DNA of 64,000 bases from Nonomuraea coxensis DSM 45129. GTDB taxonomy: Bacteria; Actinomycetota; Actinomycetes; Streptosporangiales; Streptosporangiaceae. A program made the position numbers and the translations under genes. Positions 25,593-34,067 of the stretch are shown here, in pieces; the stretch's first letter is position 1; every line of letters begins with the position of its first letter. The notes under the pieces were generated by a model. It saw only the letters and a list, made by a program, of their open reading frames with translations, did not search any database and was not told where the DNA came from. The stretch lies in contig NZ_CP068985.1 of NCBI RefSeq assembly GCF_019397265.1, positions 992,001 through 1,056,000 on the forward strand, written 5' to 3'.

Positions 25593-26039
25593 TCAGAACG
25601 AGGTGCAGGGGCGCTCCCGCAGCTCCTTGACGTAGTCGTCGGGGGCGCCCGCCCGCTCGGCCGCCTCCGCGAGGCTCCCGAGGTAGCGGGCCGAGGGCAG
25701 GCCGCCCTCGTAGCCGTCGAGCACGTAGAACCAGGCGAGAACGTCGCCGTCGAGCGTCTGGACCCGCAGCCGCACCTTGTGGTAGGCCCCGCGGACTGCG
25801 CCCTCCCACTGGTCGAGCGAGGTCTCCTCCCACTCGGGCACGTCGTAGAGCACGACGAACACGTGCGCGTCAGGGTCCTCGACGATCGTGGCGAGCGCTC
25901 CGCCCCAGGCCGGGTCGTGCCCGCCGAAGGTCAGCCGCCAGCCGGGCAGCCAGCCGACACCCCGGATGGGGGAGTGCGGGGCGCGCATGGCCATCTGCTC
26001 TGGATCGAGGTTGCTGCCGTAGGCGGCGTACACAGGCAC
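25593..26039 (-). CDS. gamma-glutamylcyclotransferase-like protein
   Basis: Encodes 148 residues. The BtrG/GGCT fold is signalled by YAAYGSNLDPEQMAMR at the N-terminus, GGALATIVEDP, and the FYVLDGYEGG loop. GTG 26039 puts the conserved YGSN motif at the usual position near residue 7; longer readings lack similarity. Such enzymes cyclise gamma-glutamyl groups to 5-oxoproline, but many small homologues have unproven activity. It converges on the transporter gene with a 4-base gap. Confidence 0.8.
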   Translation of the reverse strand: MPVYAAYGSNLDPEQMAMRAPHSPIRGVGWLPGWRLTFGGHDPAWGGALATIVEDPDAHVFVVLYDVPEWEETSLDQWEGAVRGAYHKVRLRVQTLDGDVLAWFYVLDGYEGGLPSARYLGSLAEAAERAGAPDDYVKELRERPCTSF

Positions 26040-26110
26040 AGCAGCCAAGACTAGCGCCTGGAGGGCCGACCCGTTCGATGTCACGCCGTACCATGCGCGA
26101 GAATGGACAG

Positions 26111-27505
26111 GTGACGAGGATCGTGATCATCGGTGGCGGACCAGGCGGCTACGAGGCGGCGCTGGTGGCCGCTCAGCTAGGCGGGCAGGTCACGATGGTC
26201 GAGCAGGACGGCCCGGGCGGCGCGTGCGTGCTGACCGACTGCGTGCCGTCCAAGACGCTGATCGCGACCTCCGTCCGCAAGCAGGCGCTGCTCGACGCGC
26301 CCTCGCTGGGCATCTCCTTCGACGGCGGCCACGACGGCGACGCCGGCACGGTCGGCGTCGATCTGCCGCTGGTCAACAAGCGGGTCAAGGAGCTGGCGCG
26401 GGCCCAGTCGGCCGACATCGGGGCCCGGGTCGAGGCCGAGGGCGTCGAGATCATCAGGGCCCGGGGCCGGCTGGTCGATCCGCAGGTCGTGCGGGCCGGC
26501 GACCGCACGATCCGGGCCGACGTCGTGCTCGTGGCCACCGGCGCGACGCCGCGCGTGCTGCCGGGCGCCGAGCCCGACGGCGAGCGCATCCTCACCTGGC
26601 GGCAGCTCTACGACCTCGACGAGCTGCCCGAGCACCTGATCGTGGTCGGCTCAGGGGTGACCGGGGCCGAGTTCGCCGGCGCCTACCGCTCGCTCGGCTC
26701 GGAGGTCACGCTGGTCTCCAGCCGTGACCGCATGATGCCCAACGAGGACGCCGACGGCGCCGAGGTGCTCGAAGAGGTCTACCGCCGGCGCGGCATGAAC
26801 GTCATGGGCCGCTCCCGGGCCTCCTCCGTCAAGCGCACCGCCGACGGCGTGGTGGTCACGCTGGAGGACGGCCGCACGGCCGAGGGCACGCACGCGCTGA
26901 TGACGGTCGGCATGGTGCCCAACACCTCCGGCATGGGCCTGGAGGAGGCCGGCGTCCAGCTCGACCGGGGCGGCTTCATCAAGGTCGACAAGGTCTCGCG
27001 CACCTCCGCGCCCGGCGTGTACGCCGCCGGCGACTGCACGGGCGTGCTCATGCTGGCCTCGGTCGCCGCCATGCAGGGCCGCATCGCGGTGTGGCACGCG
27101 CTCGGCGAGGCGGTGCAGCCGCTGCGGCTGGCCACCGTGGCCTCCAACATCTTCACCGACCCCGAGATCGCGGCCGTCGGCGTGGCGCAGCGGGCGATCG
27201 AGGCCGGCGAGATCGAGGCCAACGTCGTCAAGCTGCCGCTCGCGACCAACGCGCGGGCCAAGATGCAGGGCTTCAACGACGGCTTCGTCAAGCTGTTCTG
27301 CCGCCCGCACACCGGCATCGTGCTCGGCGGGGTCGTGGTGGCGCCGCGCGCCTCCGAGCTGATCCTCGCCGTGTCGGTGGCCGTGCAGCAGCGGCTGACG
27401 GTCGACCAGCTCGCGCACACGTTCGCGGTCTACCCGTCGCTGTCCGGCTCGGTCACCGAGGCCGCCCGCCGCCTCATGCAGCCGCAGACCGACTCCGGGA
27501 TCTAG
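26111..27505 (+). CDS. NAD(P)H-quinone dehydrogenase, LpdA-like flavoprotein disulfide reductase
   Basis: Encodes 464 residues with FAD motif GGGPGGYEAALVAAQ at the start, a redox disulfide-type GGACVLTDCVPSKT, an NAD motif VGSGVTGAEFA and the FAD-closing YAAGDCTG. The C-terminus (VYPSLSGSVTEAARR) lacks the His-Glu pair of true lipoamide dehydrogenases. This pattern matches mycobacterial LpdA, a quinone reductase. GTG 26111 is chosen because it puts MTRIVIIGGG at the start; ATG codons at 26078 and 26093 are alternatives. The 3' end abuts the OmpA-like lipoprotein. Confidence 0.88.
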   Translation: MTRIVIIGGGPGGYEAALVAAQLGGQVTMVEQDGPGGACVLTDCVPSKTLIATSVRKQALLDAPSLGISFDGGHDGDAGTVGVDLPLVNKRVKELARAQSADIGARVEAEGVEIIRARGRLVDPQVVRAGDRTIRADVVLVATGATPRVLPGAEPDGERILTWRQLYDLDELPEHLIVVGSGVTGAEFAGAYRSLGSEVTLVSSRDRMMPNEDADGAEVLEEVYRRRGMNVMGRSRASSVKRTADGVVVTLEDGRTAEGTHALMTVGMVPNTSGMGLEEAGVQLDRGGFIKVDKVSRTSAPGVYAAGDCTGVLMLASVAAMQGRIAVWHALGEAVQPLRLATVASNIFTDPEIAAVGVAQRAIEAGEIEANVVKLPLATNARAKMQGFNDGFVKLFCRPHTGIVLGGVVVAPRASELILAVSVAVQQRLTVDQLAHTFAVYPSLSGSVTEAARRLMQPQTDSGI

Positions 27506-27519
27506 CCCTGCTGCTCGTC

Positions 27520-28671
27520 GTGGTGATGGCCGCGTGCGGCCTTGACGCGACGGGCGGGGGCGGCGAGGAGCGCCAGCCGCCGGTGAGTGCGAGCTCGCGC
27601 GGCTCCAGCGCGACCGCCCAGGCGTCCGGCGGCCCGGCCGCGCCGACCCCGACCGCAGCGACGCGGACCACGACCGCCCCCGAGCCGGCGCACTGCCCGA
27701 ACGGGAAGCTCCTTCCGGCGATCGACATCCCGCCCGTGCACGCCGACCCGGTGGTCATCCCGGAGGCGAAGCTCGGCGGCACGACCGTTCCCGCCGTCAC
27801 CATCCCCGGCGTCGACATTCCCGGGCAGCGCATCCCCGCCCAGTGCACCGAGATCGCCCCGGCCCCCGGCGGCTGCCTCGGCGCTGCGTCGATCCCGCCC
27901 GTGTCCATCCCGGCCGTGGAGATCCCGCCGGTCGAGATACCCGGCGTCAACGCGGGCGGGATCAAGCTCGACCCGGTCCGGGCCGAGGGGAGGCGGGCCG
28001 AGGCGCGGCACGCCGAAGGCGTCTCCACGCCTGAGGTGTGCCAGGTCAAGCCGAAGGGCGGCGGCATCGTGCCGTTCGTGATCAGGCCGTTCATCATCCG
28101 CCCGTTCCTGATCAGGCCGTTCCTCATCCGGCCCTTCCTGATCCGGCCGCGCGCCTGCAACGACCGGAACGAGTGCGTCCCGGCCGTCGAGGTGCCCGCG
28201 CTGGAGGTGCCGGCGGTCGAGGTGCCCGCGGTGGAGATCCCGGCCGCCGAGCTGAAGGCGTACGAGGTGGGCGAGAGCGAGGTCCTGGAGGGGGACGACT
28301 CGATCGCCTTCACTTTCAAGGCCGACGTGCTGTTCGACTTCGACGAGGCGGCCGTCAAGCCCGCGGCCGCCGCCGAGCTCAGGCGCGTCGTCAGGGAGAT
28401 CGCGGAGAAGGCGGAGGCGGGCGCGCCGATCAGCGTCGACGGGCACACCGACGCCAAGGGCGACGACGCCTACAACCAGGCGCTGTCCGAGCGGCGGGCC
28501 CAAGCGGTCGTCGAGTGGCTGGCGACCGAGGGCGGCCTCGAACGGTCGCGGCTGAAGGCGCGGGGATACGGCGAGACCAAGCCGGTCGTGCCGAACACCA
28601 GGCCGGACGGCTCCGACCATCCGGCGGGGCGCGCCAAGAACCGCCGCGTGGTCATCTCCACCGCGACCTGA
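27520..28671 (+). CDS. repeat-rich OmpA-domain lipoprotein (start codon unresolved)
   Basis: About 385 residues. A hydrophobic stretch ending in lipobox VVMAAC (Cys at 27535) leads to a Ser/Thr/Pro spacer, then a region of repeated IP-x-V-x-IP and VPAVE steps, a run of RPF(L/I)I repeats (28078-28149), and a C-terminal OmpA peptidoglycan-binding domain with GHTDAKGDD and LSERRAQAVVEWL. It is probably lipid-anchored and touches the wall. The in-frame sequence upstream still reads as a good signal peptide (RLRDLALLLVVV), but the only conventional start near it is GTG 27520, too late for a full signal. CTG 27508 or 27511, or an error in the sequence, must be considered. Confidence 0.7.
   Translation: MVMAACGLDATGGGGEERQPPVSASSRGSSATAQASGGPAAPTPTAATRTTTAPEPAHCPNGKLLPAIDIPPVHADPVVIPEAKLGGTTVPAVTIPGVDIPGQRIPAQCTEIAPAPGGCLGAASIPPVSIPAVEIPPVEIPGVNAGGIKLDPVRAEGRRAEARHAEGVSTPEVCQVKPKGGGIVPFVIRPFIIRPFLIRPFLIRPFLIRPRACNDRNECVPAVEVPALEVPAVEVPAVEIPAAELKAYEVGESEVLEGDDSIAFTFKADVLFDFDEAAVKPAAAAELRRVVREIAEKAEAGAPISVDGHTDAKGDDAYNQALSERRAQAVVEWLATEGGLERSRLKARGYGETKPVVPNTRPDGSDHPAGRAKNRRVVISTAT
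28078..28149 (+). repeat. 15-nt coding repeats specifying (L/I)IRPF
   Basis: Nearly five tandem copies of a five-codon unit encode VIRPF-IIRPF-LIRPF-LIRPF-LIRP inside the OmpA-like lipoprotein. The DNA copies differ mainly at third bases, so the repeat is kept at protein level. Alternating hydrophobic and R-P residues do not suggest a membrane helix. Confidence 0.85.
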
Positions 28672-28703
28672 GAACCCGCGTCCCTGGACGGCTCACCGTT
28701 GAC

Positions 28704-28730
28704 GTTTGTTGGTATGGGCACCAAACTAAC
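28704..28730. promoter_or_regulatory. XylR/ROK-type operator upstream of alpha-xylosidase operon
   Basis: GTTTGTTGGT (28704-28713), six bases, then ACCAAACTAAC (28720-28730). The same arrangement with TTGGTAT and ACCAAAC in common occurs at 50501-50527 beside the ROK gene. The words TTAGTTTG and CAACAAAC recall the Bacillus xyl operator. It lies 36 bases before the GH31 start, within the probable promoter. Confidence 0.75.
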
Positions 28731-28765
28731 TCACGGAGTTGGCGCAGCCGTTCAAAGGAGCTTCC

Positions 28766-31051
28766 ATGCCCTATCGCCCCCCATTGGTCGCGCACGAGTA
28801 CTTTGTCGCGGATCCGCCGGAGCTGCCGGTCCGTACGCGAGGCGAGGGCGGCCTGTCGGCGGTGATCTCGGCCGAACTGGTCGCGGCCGACGGCGCCGAG
28901 GTGATGCTCAAGGCGGTCACCACGGCGGAGGAGACGCTGGTCGTCCAGGTGGGCGTGGCCGGCGAGGGCGTGATCCGGGTGCGGCTGTCGGAGGACGCGG
29001 CGGCCCGCCCCCGCTCGGCGGCGGCCATCGAGCTGGTGAACCCCGGCACGTACTCAGGGGCCCGTGCCGGGGTCGCACCGGGCGAGCCGATCGTCGTGGA
29101 CGCGGGCCCGCTCCGGGCCGAGATCAGGCTCGCCCCGTGGCACCTGCGCTTCACCGACGCCGCCGGGCGGACGCTGGTCGAGCAGGACCGCGGCCACACC
29201 GACATCAGCGGCCGGCTGCGCACGCTGCCGTTCGGCCGCTCCAGCGCGGGCGGGAGCGCCGTCGCCTACCACGAGAGCTTCGCCGCCGCGCCCGACGAGG
29301 CGTTCACCGGCTTCGGCGAGTCGTTCACCCGGCTGGACAAGCGCGGGCAGCGGCCGCTCATGTGGAACTTCGACGCCTTCGGCGCGGAGTCGCAGCGCGC
29401 CTACAAGAACGTCCCCCTCTACCTGTCCAGCCGCGGCTACGGCGTCCTGCTCGACAGCGGCGCGCCGAGCGAGTTCGACGTCTGCCAGTCCACGCACAGC
29501 GTGGTGCAGCTGGTGGTGCCCGACGACGTCCTCGACTACTACGTGATCGCCGGGCCGACGCCGCCGGAGATCCTCGACCGTTACGACCGGCTGACCTGCC
29601 GGCCGGCGCTGCCGCCGAAGTGGGCGTTCGGCACCTGGATCTCCTCCGGGTTCTGCGTGGACAGCCAGGAGCGGGTGCTGAACCGGGCGCGGACGATCAG
29701 GGAGCGCGGGATCCCGTGCGACGTGCTGCATCTGGACACGTACTGGCAGAGCGACGGGCACTGGTCGGACCTGCGGTGGGACCCGGTCAACTTCCCCGAG
29801 CCGGAGCGGATGCTGGACGAGCTGCACGGGATGGGGTTCAAGGTCTGCCTGTGGATGAACCCGTACGTGTCGCACCTGAGCCCGGCGTTCGGGCCGGCTG
29901 CCAAAGCCGGATATTTCCTGAAGAACGAGCAGGGTGAGCCGTACGTCGCCGACTGCTGGCACGGCTCCTTCCCCGCCTGCGGCATCGTCGACCTGACGAA
30001 CCCGGCCGCCGTCGCCTGGTTCCAGGGCCTGCTGCGCGACCTGCTGCGCCAGGGCGTGGACGCCTTCAAGACCGACTTCGCCGAGGGCGTCCCCGCCGAC
30101 GCCGTCGCCGCCAACGGCATGACCGGCACCGACCTGCACAACGTCTACACCCTGCTGTTCAACGACGCCGTGGCCGACGTCACCCGCGAGGTCAACGGGC
30201 ACTCCCTCGTGTGGGCGCGCTCGTCGTACCTGGGCGGGCAGCGCCACAGCGCCCAGTGGAACGGCGACACCTACACCAGCTACGCCGCCATGGGCAGCAC
30301 GATCAGGGGCGGGCTCGCGCACGGCCTGTCCGGCGTGCCGTTCTGGAGCCACGACGCGGGCGGCTTCACCGGCCGCCCCAGCGACGACCTGTACGTCCGC
30401 TGGACCCAGTTCGGCGCCCTGTCCCCGCTGGTCCGCCTGCACGGCACGACCACCCGCGAGCCGTGGGAGTTCCCCGCCGTCGAGGAGCAGGCCGTGGCCG
30501 CGCTCAGGCTGCGCTACCGGCTCATGCCCTACCTCTACTCGGCGGCCGTCGAGGCCGCGGCCACCGGCGCGCCCATGATGCGGGCGCTCTGCGTGGACTT
30601 CCCCGAGGACCCGGTCGCCTGGCAGGCCGACCTCGAGTACCTGCTCGGCCGTGACCTGCTCGTCGCCCCCATGACCTCGCCGGAGGGCGTCCGCCAGGTC
30701 TACCTGCCGCGCGGCACGTGGATCGACTACTGGACCGGCGACACCCTGGGCGGCGGCCGGTACGTCACCGCCGCCAAGCCGCTCGACCAGATCCCCCTGT
30801 ACGTCCGGCACGGCGCGCTCATCCCCGTCACCGACGCGGGCGACACCGTGACCGTGCCGGAGGAGATCACGCTCGTCGCCTTCGGGGGCGGCGACGGCAC
30901 CACCAGCGTGCACGACGAGGACGGCGTGACGTTCGCCGTCGCCACCAGGCACGGCGACGAGCTGCGCGTCGCCGTCACCGGCCCGAAGCGCGTCACCGGG
31001 ATCGAGATCGTCCCGGTGGCCGGAGCTCCCGCCCGGGCCGTCCTTCGGTAA
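28766..31051 (+). CDS. GH31 alpha-xylosidase
   Basis: Cytoplasmic (no signal peptide) glycosidase of 761 residues that should release alpha-linked xylose from the non-reducing end of imported xyloglucan oligosaccharides. The nucleophile is D437 in FKTDFAEGVP; the KTDF form is typical of YicI-type alpha-xylosidases rather than alpha-glucosidases. The acid/base is D501 in QWNGDTYTSY. An N-terminal beta-sandwich, catalytic barrel and C-terminal beta domains fill the usual length. AAAGGAG precedes ATG 28766. It heads a five-gene operon with an ABC importer and a GH3 enzyme, behind a ROK-type operator. Confidence 0.92.
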   Translation: MPYRPPLVAHEYFVADPPELPVRTRGEGGLSAVISAELVAADGAEVMLKAVTTAEETLVVQVGVAGEGVIRVRLSEDAAARPRSAAAIELVNPGTYSGARAGVAPGEPIVVDAGPLRAEIRLAPWHLRFTDAAGRTLVEQDRGHTDISGRLRTLPFGRSSAGGSAVAYHESFAAAPDEAFTGFGESFTRLDKRGQRPLMWNFDAFGAESQRAYKNVPLYLSSRGYGVLLDSGAPSEFDVCQSTHSVVQLVVPDDVLDYYVIAGPTPPEILDRYDRLTCRPALPPKWAFGTWISSGFCVDSQERVLNRARTIRERGIPCDVLHLDTYWQSDGHWSDLRWDPVNFPEPERMLDELHGMGFKVCLWMNPYVSHLSPAFGPAAKAGYFLKNEQGEPYVADCWHGSFPACGIVDLTNPAAVAWFQGLLRDLLRQGVDAFKTDFAEGVPADAVAANGMTGTDLHNVYTLLFNDAVADVTREVNGHSLVWARSSYLGGQRHSAQWNGDTYTSYAAMGSTIRGGLAHGLSGVPFWSHDAGGFTGRPSDDLYVRWTQFGALSPLVRLHGTTTREPWEFPAVEEQAVAALRLRYRLMPYLYSAAVEAAATGAPMMRALCVDFPEDPVAWQADLEYLLGRDLLVAPMTSPEGVRQVYLPRGTWIDYWTGDTLGGGRYVTAAKPLDQIPLYVRHGALIPVTDAGDTVTVPEEITLVAFGGGDGTTSVHDEDGVTFAVATRHGDELRVAVTGPKRVTGIEIVPVAGAPARAVLR

Positions 31052-31070
31052 CACCCCCCTTGGAGGGATC

Positions 31071-32375
31071 ATGGTCAGATTCAGAGGCGCCGCGGTGCTG
31101 GCCGCCGCGGTCCTGGTCCTGTCGGCCTGCGGCTCGGGCTCGGAGACCCCCGCGCCCGCGTCGAGCTCCCAGCCGCGCGTGCTGAAGCTCTGGCACTACG
31201 AGAGCGCCGACAGCGCCATGGGCAAGGCGTGGGACGAGGCGATCAAGAAGTTCGAGGCCACGCACCCCAACGTGAAGGTCCAGTTCGAGGCCAAGGGCTT
31301 CGAGCAGATCCAGAAGACGGCCGGCATGGTGCTGAACTCCGACGAGGCGCCCGACATCATGGAGTACAACAAGGGCAACGCCACCGCCGGGCTGCTGTCC
31401 AAGCAGGGCCTGCTGACGGATCTCACCGAGGAGGCCGCCAAGCGCGGCTGGGACAAGCTCCTGCCGGGCGGCCTCCAGACCACCGCCAAGTACGACGACC
31501 GCGGCGTCATGGGCTCCGGCAACTGGTACGGCGTCCCCAACTACGGCGAGTTCGTGATGGTCTACTACAACAAGGACCTGTTCGCCAAACACAAGGTCCA
31601 GGTCCCGGCCACGTTCGAGGAGTTCACGGCGGCCCTCGACACCTTCGTCAAGGCGGGCGTGACGCCCATCGCCAACGCCGGCGCCGAGTACCCGGCGCAG
31701 CAGATCCTCTACCAGCTCGCGCTCACCAAGGCGCAGAAGCCGTGGCTGTCGGCCTTCCAGTCCTACCAGGGCAAGGTGGACTTCCACGGCCCCGAGTTCA
31801 CCTACGGCGCGCAGACCTTCGCCGACTGGGTGAAGAAGGGCTACATCGCCAAGAACTCCTCCGGCCTCAAGGCCGAGGACATGGGCGTGGCGTTCATGAA
31901 CGGCAAGTTCCCGATGATGATCAGCGGGAGCTGGTGGTTCGGCCGCGTCGCCTCCACGATCAAGGACTTCGAGTGGGGGCACTTCCTGTTCCCCGGCGCC
32001 ACGCTCTCGCCCGGCTCCAGCGGCAACCTGTGGATCGTCCCCGAGAAGTCGGAGAACAAGGACCTGGCCTACGACTTCATCGACATCACCATGAGCAAGG
32101 ACATCCAGAACCTGCTCGGCAACTCCGGCGGGCTGCCCGTGGCCGCCGACCCGGCCGCGATCACCGACGCGCGGAGCAAGGAGCTGATCGAGACCTTCAA
32201 CAAGCTCACCAGCACCGACGGCCTGGCCTTCTACCCCGACTGGCCGGCCCCCGGCTACTACGACGTCCTCGTGGCCGGCGTCCAGAACCTCATCAACGGC
32301 AGCAAGACGCCCGAGCAGGTGCTGGACGAGATCGCCAAGCCGTACGAGGACAACCTCGCCGACATAGGCAACTGA
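31071..32375 (+). CDS. sugar ABC importer, substrate-binding lipoprotein
   Basis: Family-1 solute-binding protein of 434 residues, lipid-anchored by LVLSACGSG near residue 20. Features are the opening RVLKLWHYES, the EYNKGNATAGLL segment and MISGSWWFG, a typical sugar-facing aromatic patch. It lies 19 bases after GH31 and directly before two permeases. The expected ligand is a xyloglucan-derived oligosaccharide, from context. No ATPase gene lies in the operon, so a shared MsiK-type ATPase elsewhere would be needed. Confidence 0.92.
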   Translation: MVRFRGAAVLAAAVLVLSACGSGSETPAPASSSQPRVLKLWHYESADSAMGKAWDEAIKKFEATHPNVKVQFEAKGFEQIQKTAGMVLNSDEAPDIMEYNKGNATAGLLSKQGLLTDLTEEAAKRGWDKLLPGGLQTTAKYDDRGVMGSGNWYGVPNYGEFVMVYYNKDLFAKHKVQVPATFEEFTAALDTFVKAGVTPIANAGAEYPAQQILYQLALTKAQKPWLSAFQSYQGKVDFHGPEFTYGAQTFADWVKKGYIAKNSSGLKAEDMGVAFMNGKFPMMISGSWWFGRVASTIKDFEWGHFLFPGATLSPGSSGNLWIVPEKSENKDLAYDFIDITMSKDIQNLLGNSGGLPVAADPAAITDARSKELIETFNKLTSTDGLAFYPDWPAPGYYDVLVAGVQNLINGSKTPEQVLDEIAKPYEDNLADIGN

Positions 32376-33239
32376 ATGAGCGTGCGCACGAGGGGATACT
32401 GGCTCTACCTGGTCCCCAGCCTCGTCCTGTTCACGGCCGTGATCGTCGTGCCGTTCCTGATGAACGTGGGCGCGAGTTTCACCCGCTGGTCCGGGGTGGG
32501 CACGCCGCGCTGGATCGGGTTCGGCAACTACGCCCGGCTGCTGGAGGACGAGCGGTTCTGGCAGTCGTTCCAGCACAACGTGGGGCTGATCGTGGCGATG
32601 GCCGTCGTGCCGACCGCGATCGGCCTCGTGCTGGCGGCGGCGCTGTTCGACTACATCGGCAAGCGGTTCGGGCCGCGCACGGCCTCGGCGCTGCGCGCGG
32701 CCTACTACCTGCCGCAGGTCCTGCCGGTGGCGGTGGCCGGCGTGGTGTGGGGCTGGCTGCTGCACCCGTCGTACGGCGCCGTCAACGAGATCCTCGGGCT
32801 GGACCTCGACTGGCTCGGCGACCCCGACCTGGCGCTCGCCACGGTCATGGCCGTCATGGTGTGGTTCCAGCTCGGCTACCCGGTCGTCATCTTCATGGCC
32901 GGGCTGCAGCGCGTCGATCCGGCCTACTACGAGGCGGCCGAGATCGACGGGGCCTCCTGGTTCCGGAGGTTCTGGCACATCACGATCCCGCAGATCCGGC
33001 CGGAGATCTTCGTGGTGCTGCTGACGTGCACGATCGCCGCGCTCAAGGTGTTCGGGCCGATCTTCGTGCTGACGAGGGGAGGGCCGGGCAACGCGACCAT
33101 GGTGCCGTCGTACTTCTCGTACCTGAACTTCTTCCAGAAGAGCAACGTCGGGTACGGCTCGGCCATCGCCACGGTGCTGGCGCTGATCATCATCGTGGTG
33201 ACGTTCCTGTTCCTGCGCGTCCAGGAGCGTGAGCAGTGA
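32376..33239 (+). CDS. sugar ABC importer permease (MalF/UgpA type)
   Basis: Encodes 287 residues with six predicted helices. The ATPase-contact loop EAAEIDGASWFRRFWHITIPQIRP matches the EAA motif. It starts directly after the binding-protein stop (TGAATG) and overlaps the partner permease by GTGA. It forms a heterodimer with the next gene product. Confidence 0.93.
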   Translation: MSVRTRGYWLYLVPSLVLFTAVIVVPFLMNVGASFTRWSGVGTPRWIGFGNYARLLEDERFWQSFQHNVGLIVAMAVVPTAIGLVLAAALFDYIGKRFGPRTASALRAAYYLPQVLPVAVAGVVWGWLLHPSYGAVNEILGLDLDWLGDPDLALATVMAVMVWFQLGYPVVIFMAGLQRVDPAYYEAAEIDGASWFRRFWHITIPQIRPEIFVVLLTCTIAALKVFGPIFVLTRGGPGNATMVPSYFSYLNFFQKSNVGYGSAIATVLALIIIVVTFLFLRVQEREQ

Positions 33240-34057
33240 GGGGGCCGGGGCGCTGGGCGGTGCTGGCCGCGCTGGCCGTGCTCGCGGTCGTCATGCTGTT
33301 CCCGTTCGCGCTGGTGGCGCTCAACGCGGTCAAGTCGCCGGCGGAGTACAGCACGGCGGGTCCGCTCGCCCTGCCGGACGGGCTCTACCTCCAGGGCCTG
33401 GCCGACTTCTGGAACCGGGTCGGCTTCGGCGGCAAGCTCTGGAACAGCTTCGTCATCAGCGGGTCCGTGGCGGTGCTCGCCGTGGTGCTGTCGGTGCTCA
33501 ACGCGTACGCGCTGGGCATCGGCCGGGTCAAGGGGCGGCTGTCGATCCTCGTGCTGTTCCTGGTGGCCAACACGCTGCCGCAGGAGGCGCTCGCCTACCC
33601 GCTCTACTACCTGGCCAAGGCCGTGGGGCTGTACGACACCCAGCTCGCCGTGATCATCGTCATGACCGTGATCCAGGCGGCGTTCGGCACGTACCTGCTG
33701 AGCGCGGTGCTGGGCCAGTTCCCGAAGGAGATCCTGGAGGCCGCGGCCATCGACGGCGCGGGGCGGCTGCGCGCCCTGTGGCAGATCGTGGTGCCGATCA
33801 GCAGGCCCACCCTCAACGTCCTGCTGATCTTCTTCTTCATCTGGACCTGGAACGAGTTCTTCCTGCCGCTCGTCTTCCTCATCTCCAACGACACCCAGAC
33901 GGTGCCCGTCGCCCTCGCCGTCCTCCAGGGGGAGAAGTACATGGACGCCACCATGTCCAGCGCCTCCGCCCTGCTCGGCATCGTCCCGGCGGTCGCCTTC
34001 TTCCTGATCTTCCAGCGCACGCTGACCCGAGGTGTGACGGTCGGCGCCATCAAGTGA
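33236..34057 (+). CDS. sugar ABC importer permease (MalG/UgpE type)
   Basis: Encodes 273 residues, six helices, with the EAA loop EAAAIDGAGRLRALWQIVVPISRP. GTG start within a GTGA overlap. The C-terminus (RGVTVGAIK) is the usual MalG-type ending. The GH3 gene begins 10 bases later. Confidence 0.93.
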   Translation: MRGPGRWAVLAALAVLAVVMLFPFALVALNAVKSPAEYSTAGPLALPDGLYLQGLADFWNRVGFGGKLWNSFVISGSVAVLAVVLSVLNAYALGIGRVKGRLSILVLFLVANTLPQEALAYPLYYLAKAVGLYDTQLAVIIVMTVIQAAFGTYLLSAVLGQFPKEILEAAAIDGAGRLRALWQIVVPISRPTLNVLLIFFFIWTWNEFFLPLVFLISNDTQTVPVALAVLQGEKYMDATMSSASALLGIVPAVAFFLIFQRTLTRGVTVGAIK

Positions 34058-34067
34058 CGGAGTGCCC

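Noticed and set aside
28078..28149. Transmembrane segment from the IRPFLIRPF run
   Set aside because: An Arg-Pro pair occurs every fifth residue, which does not suit a membrane helix.
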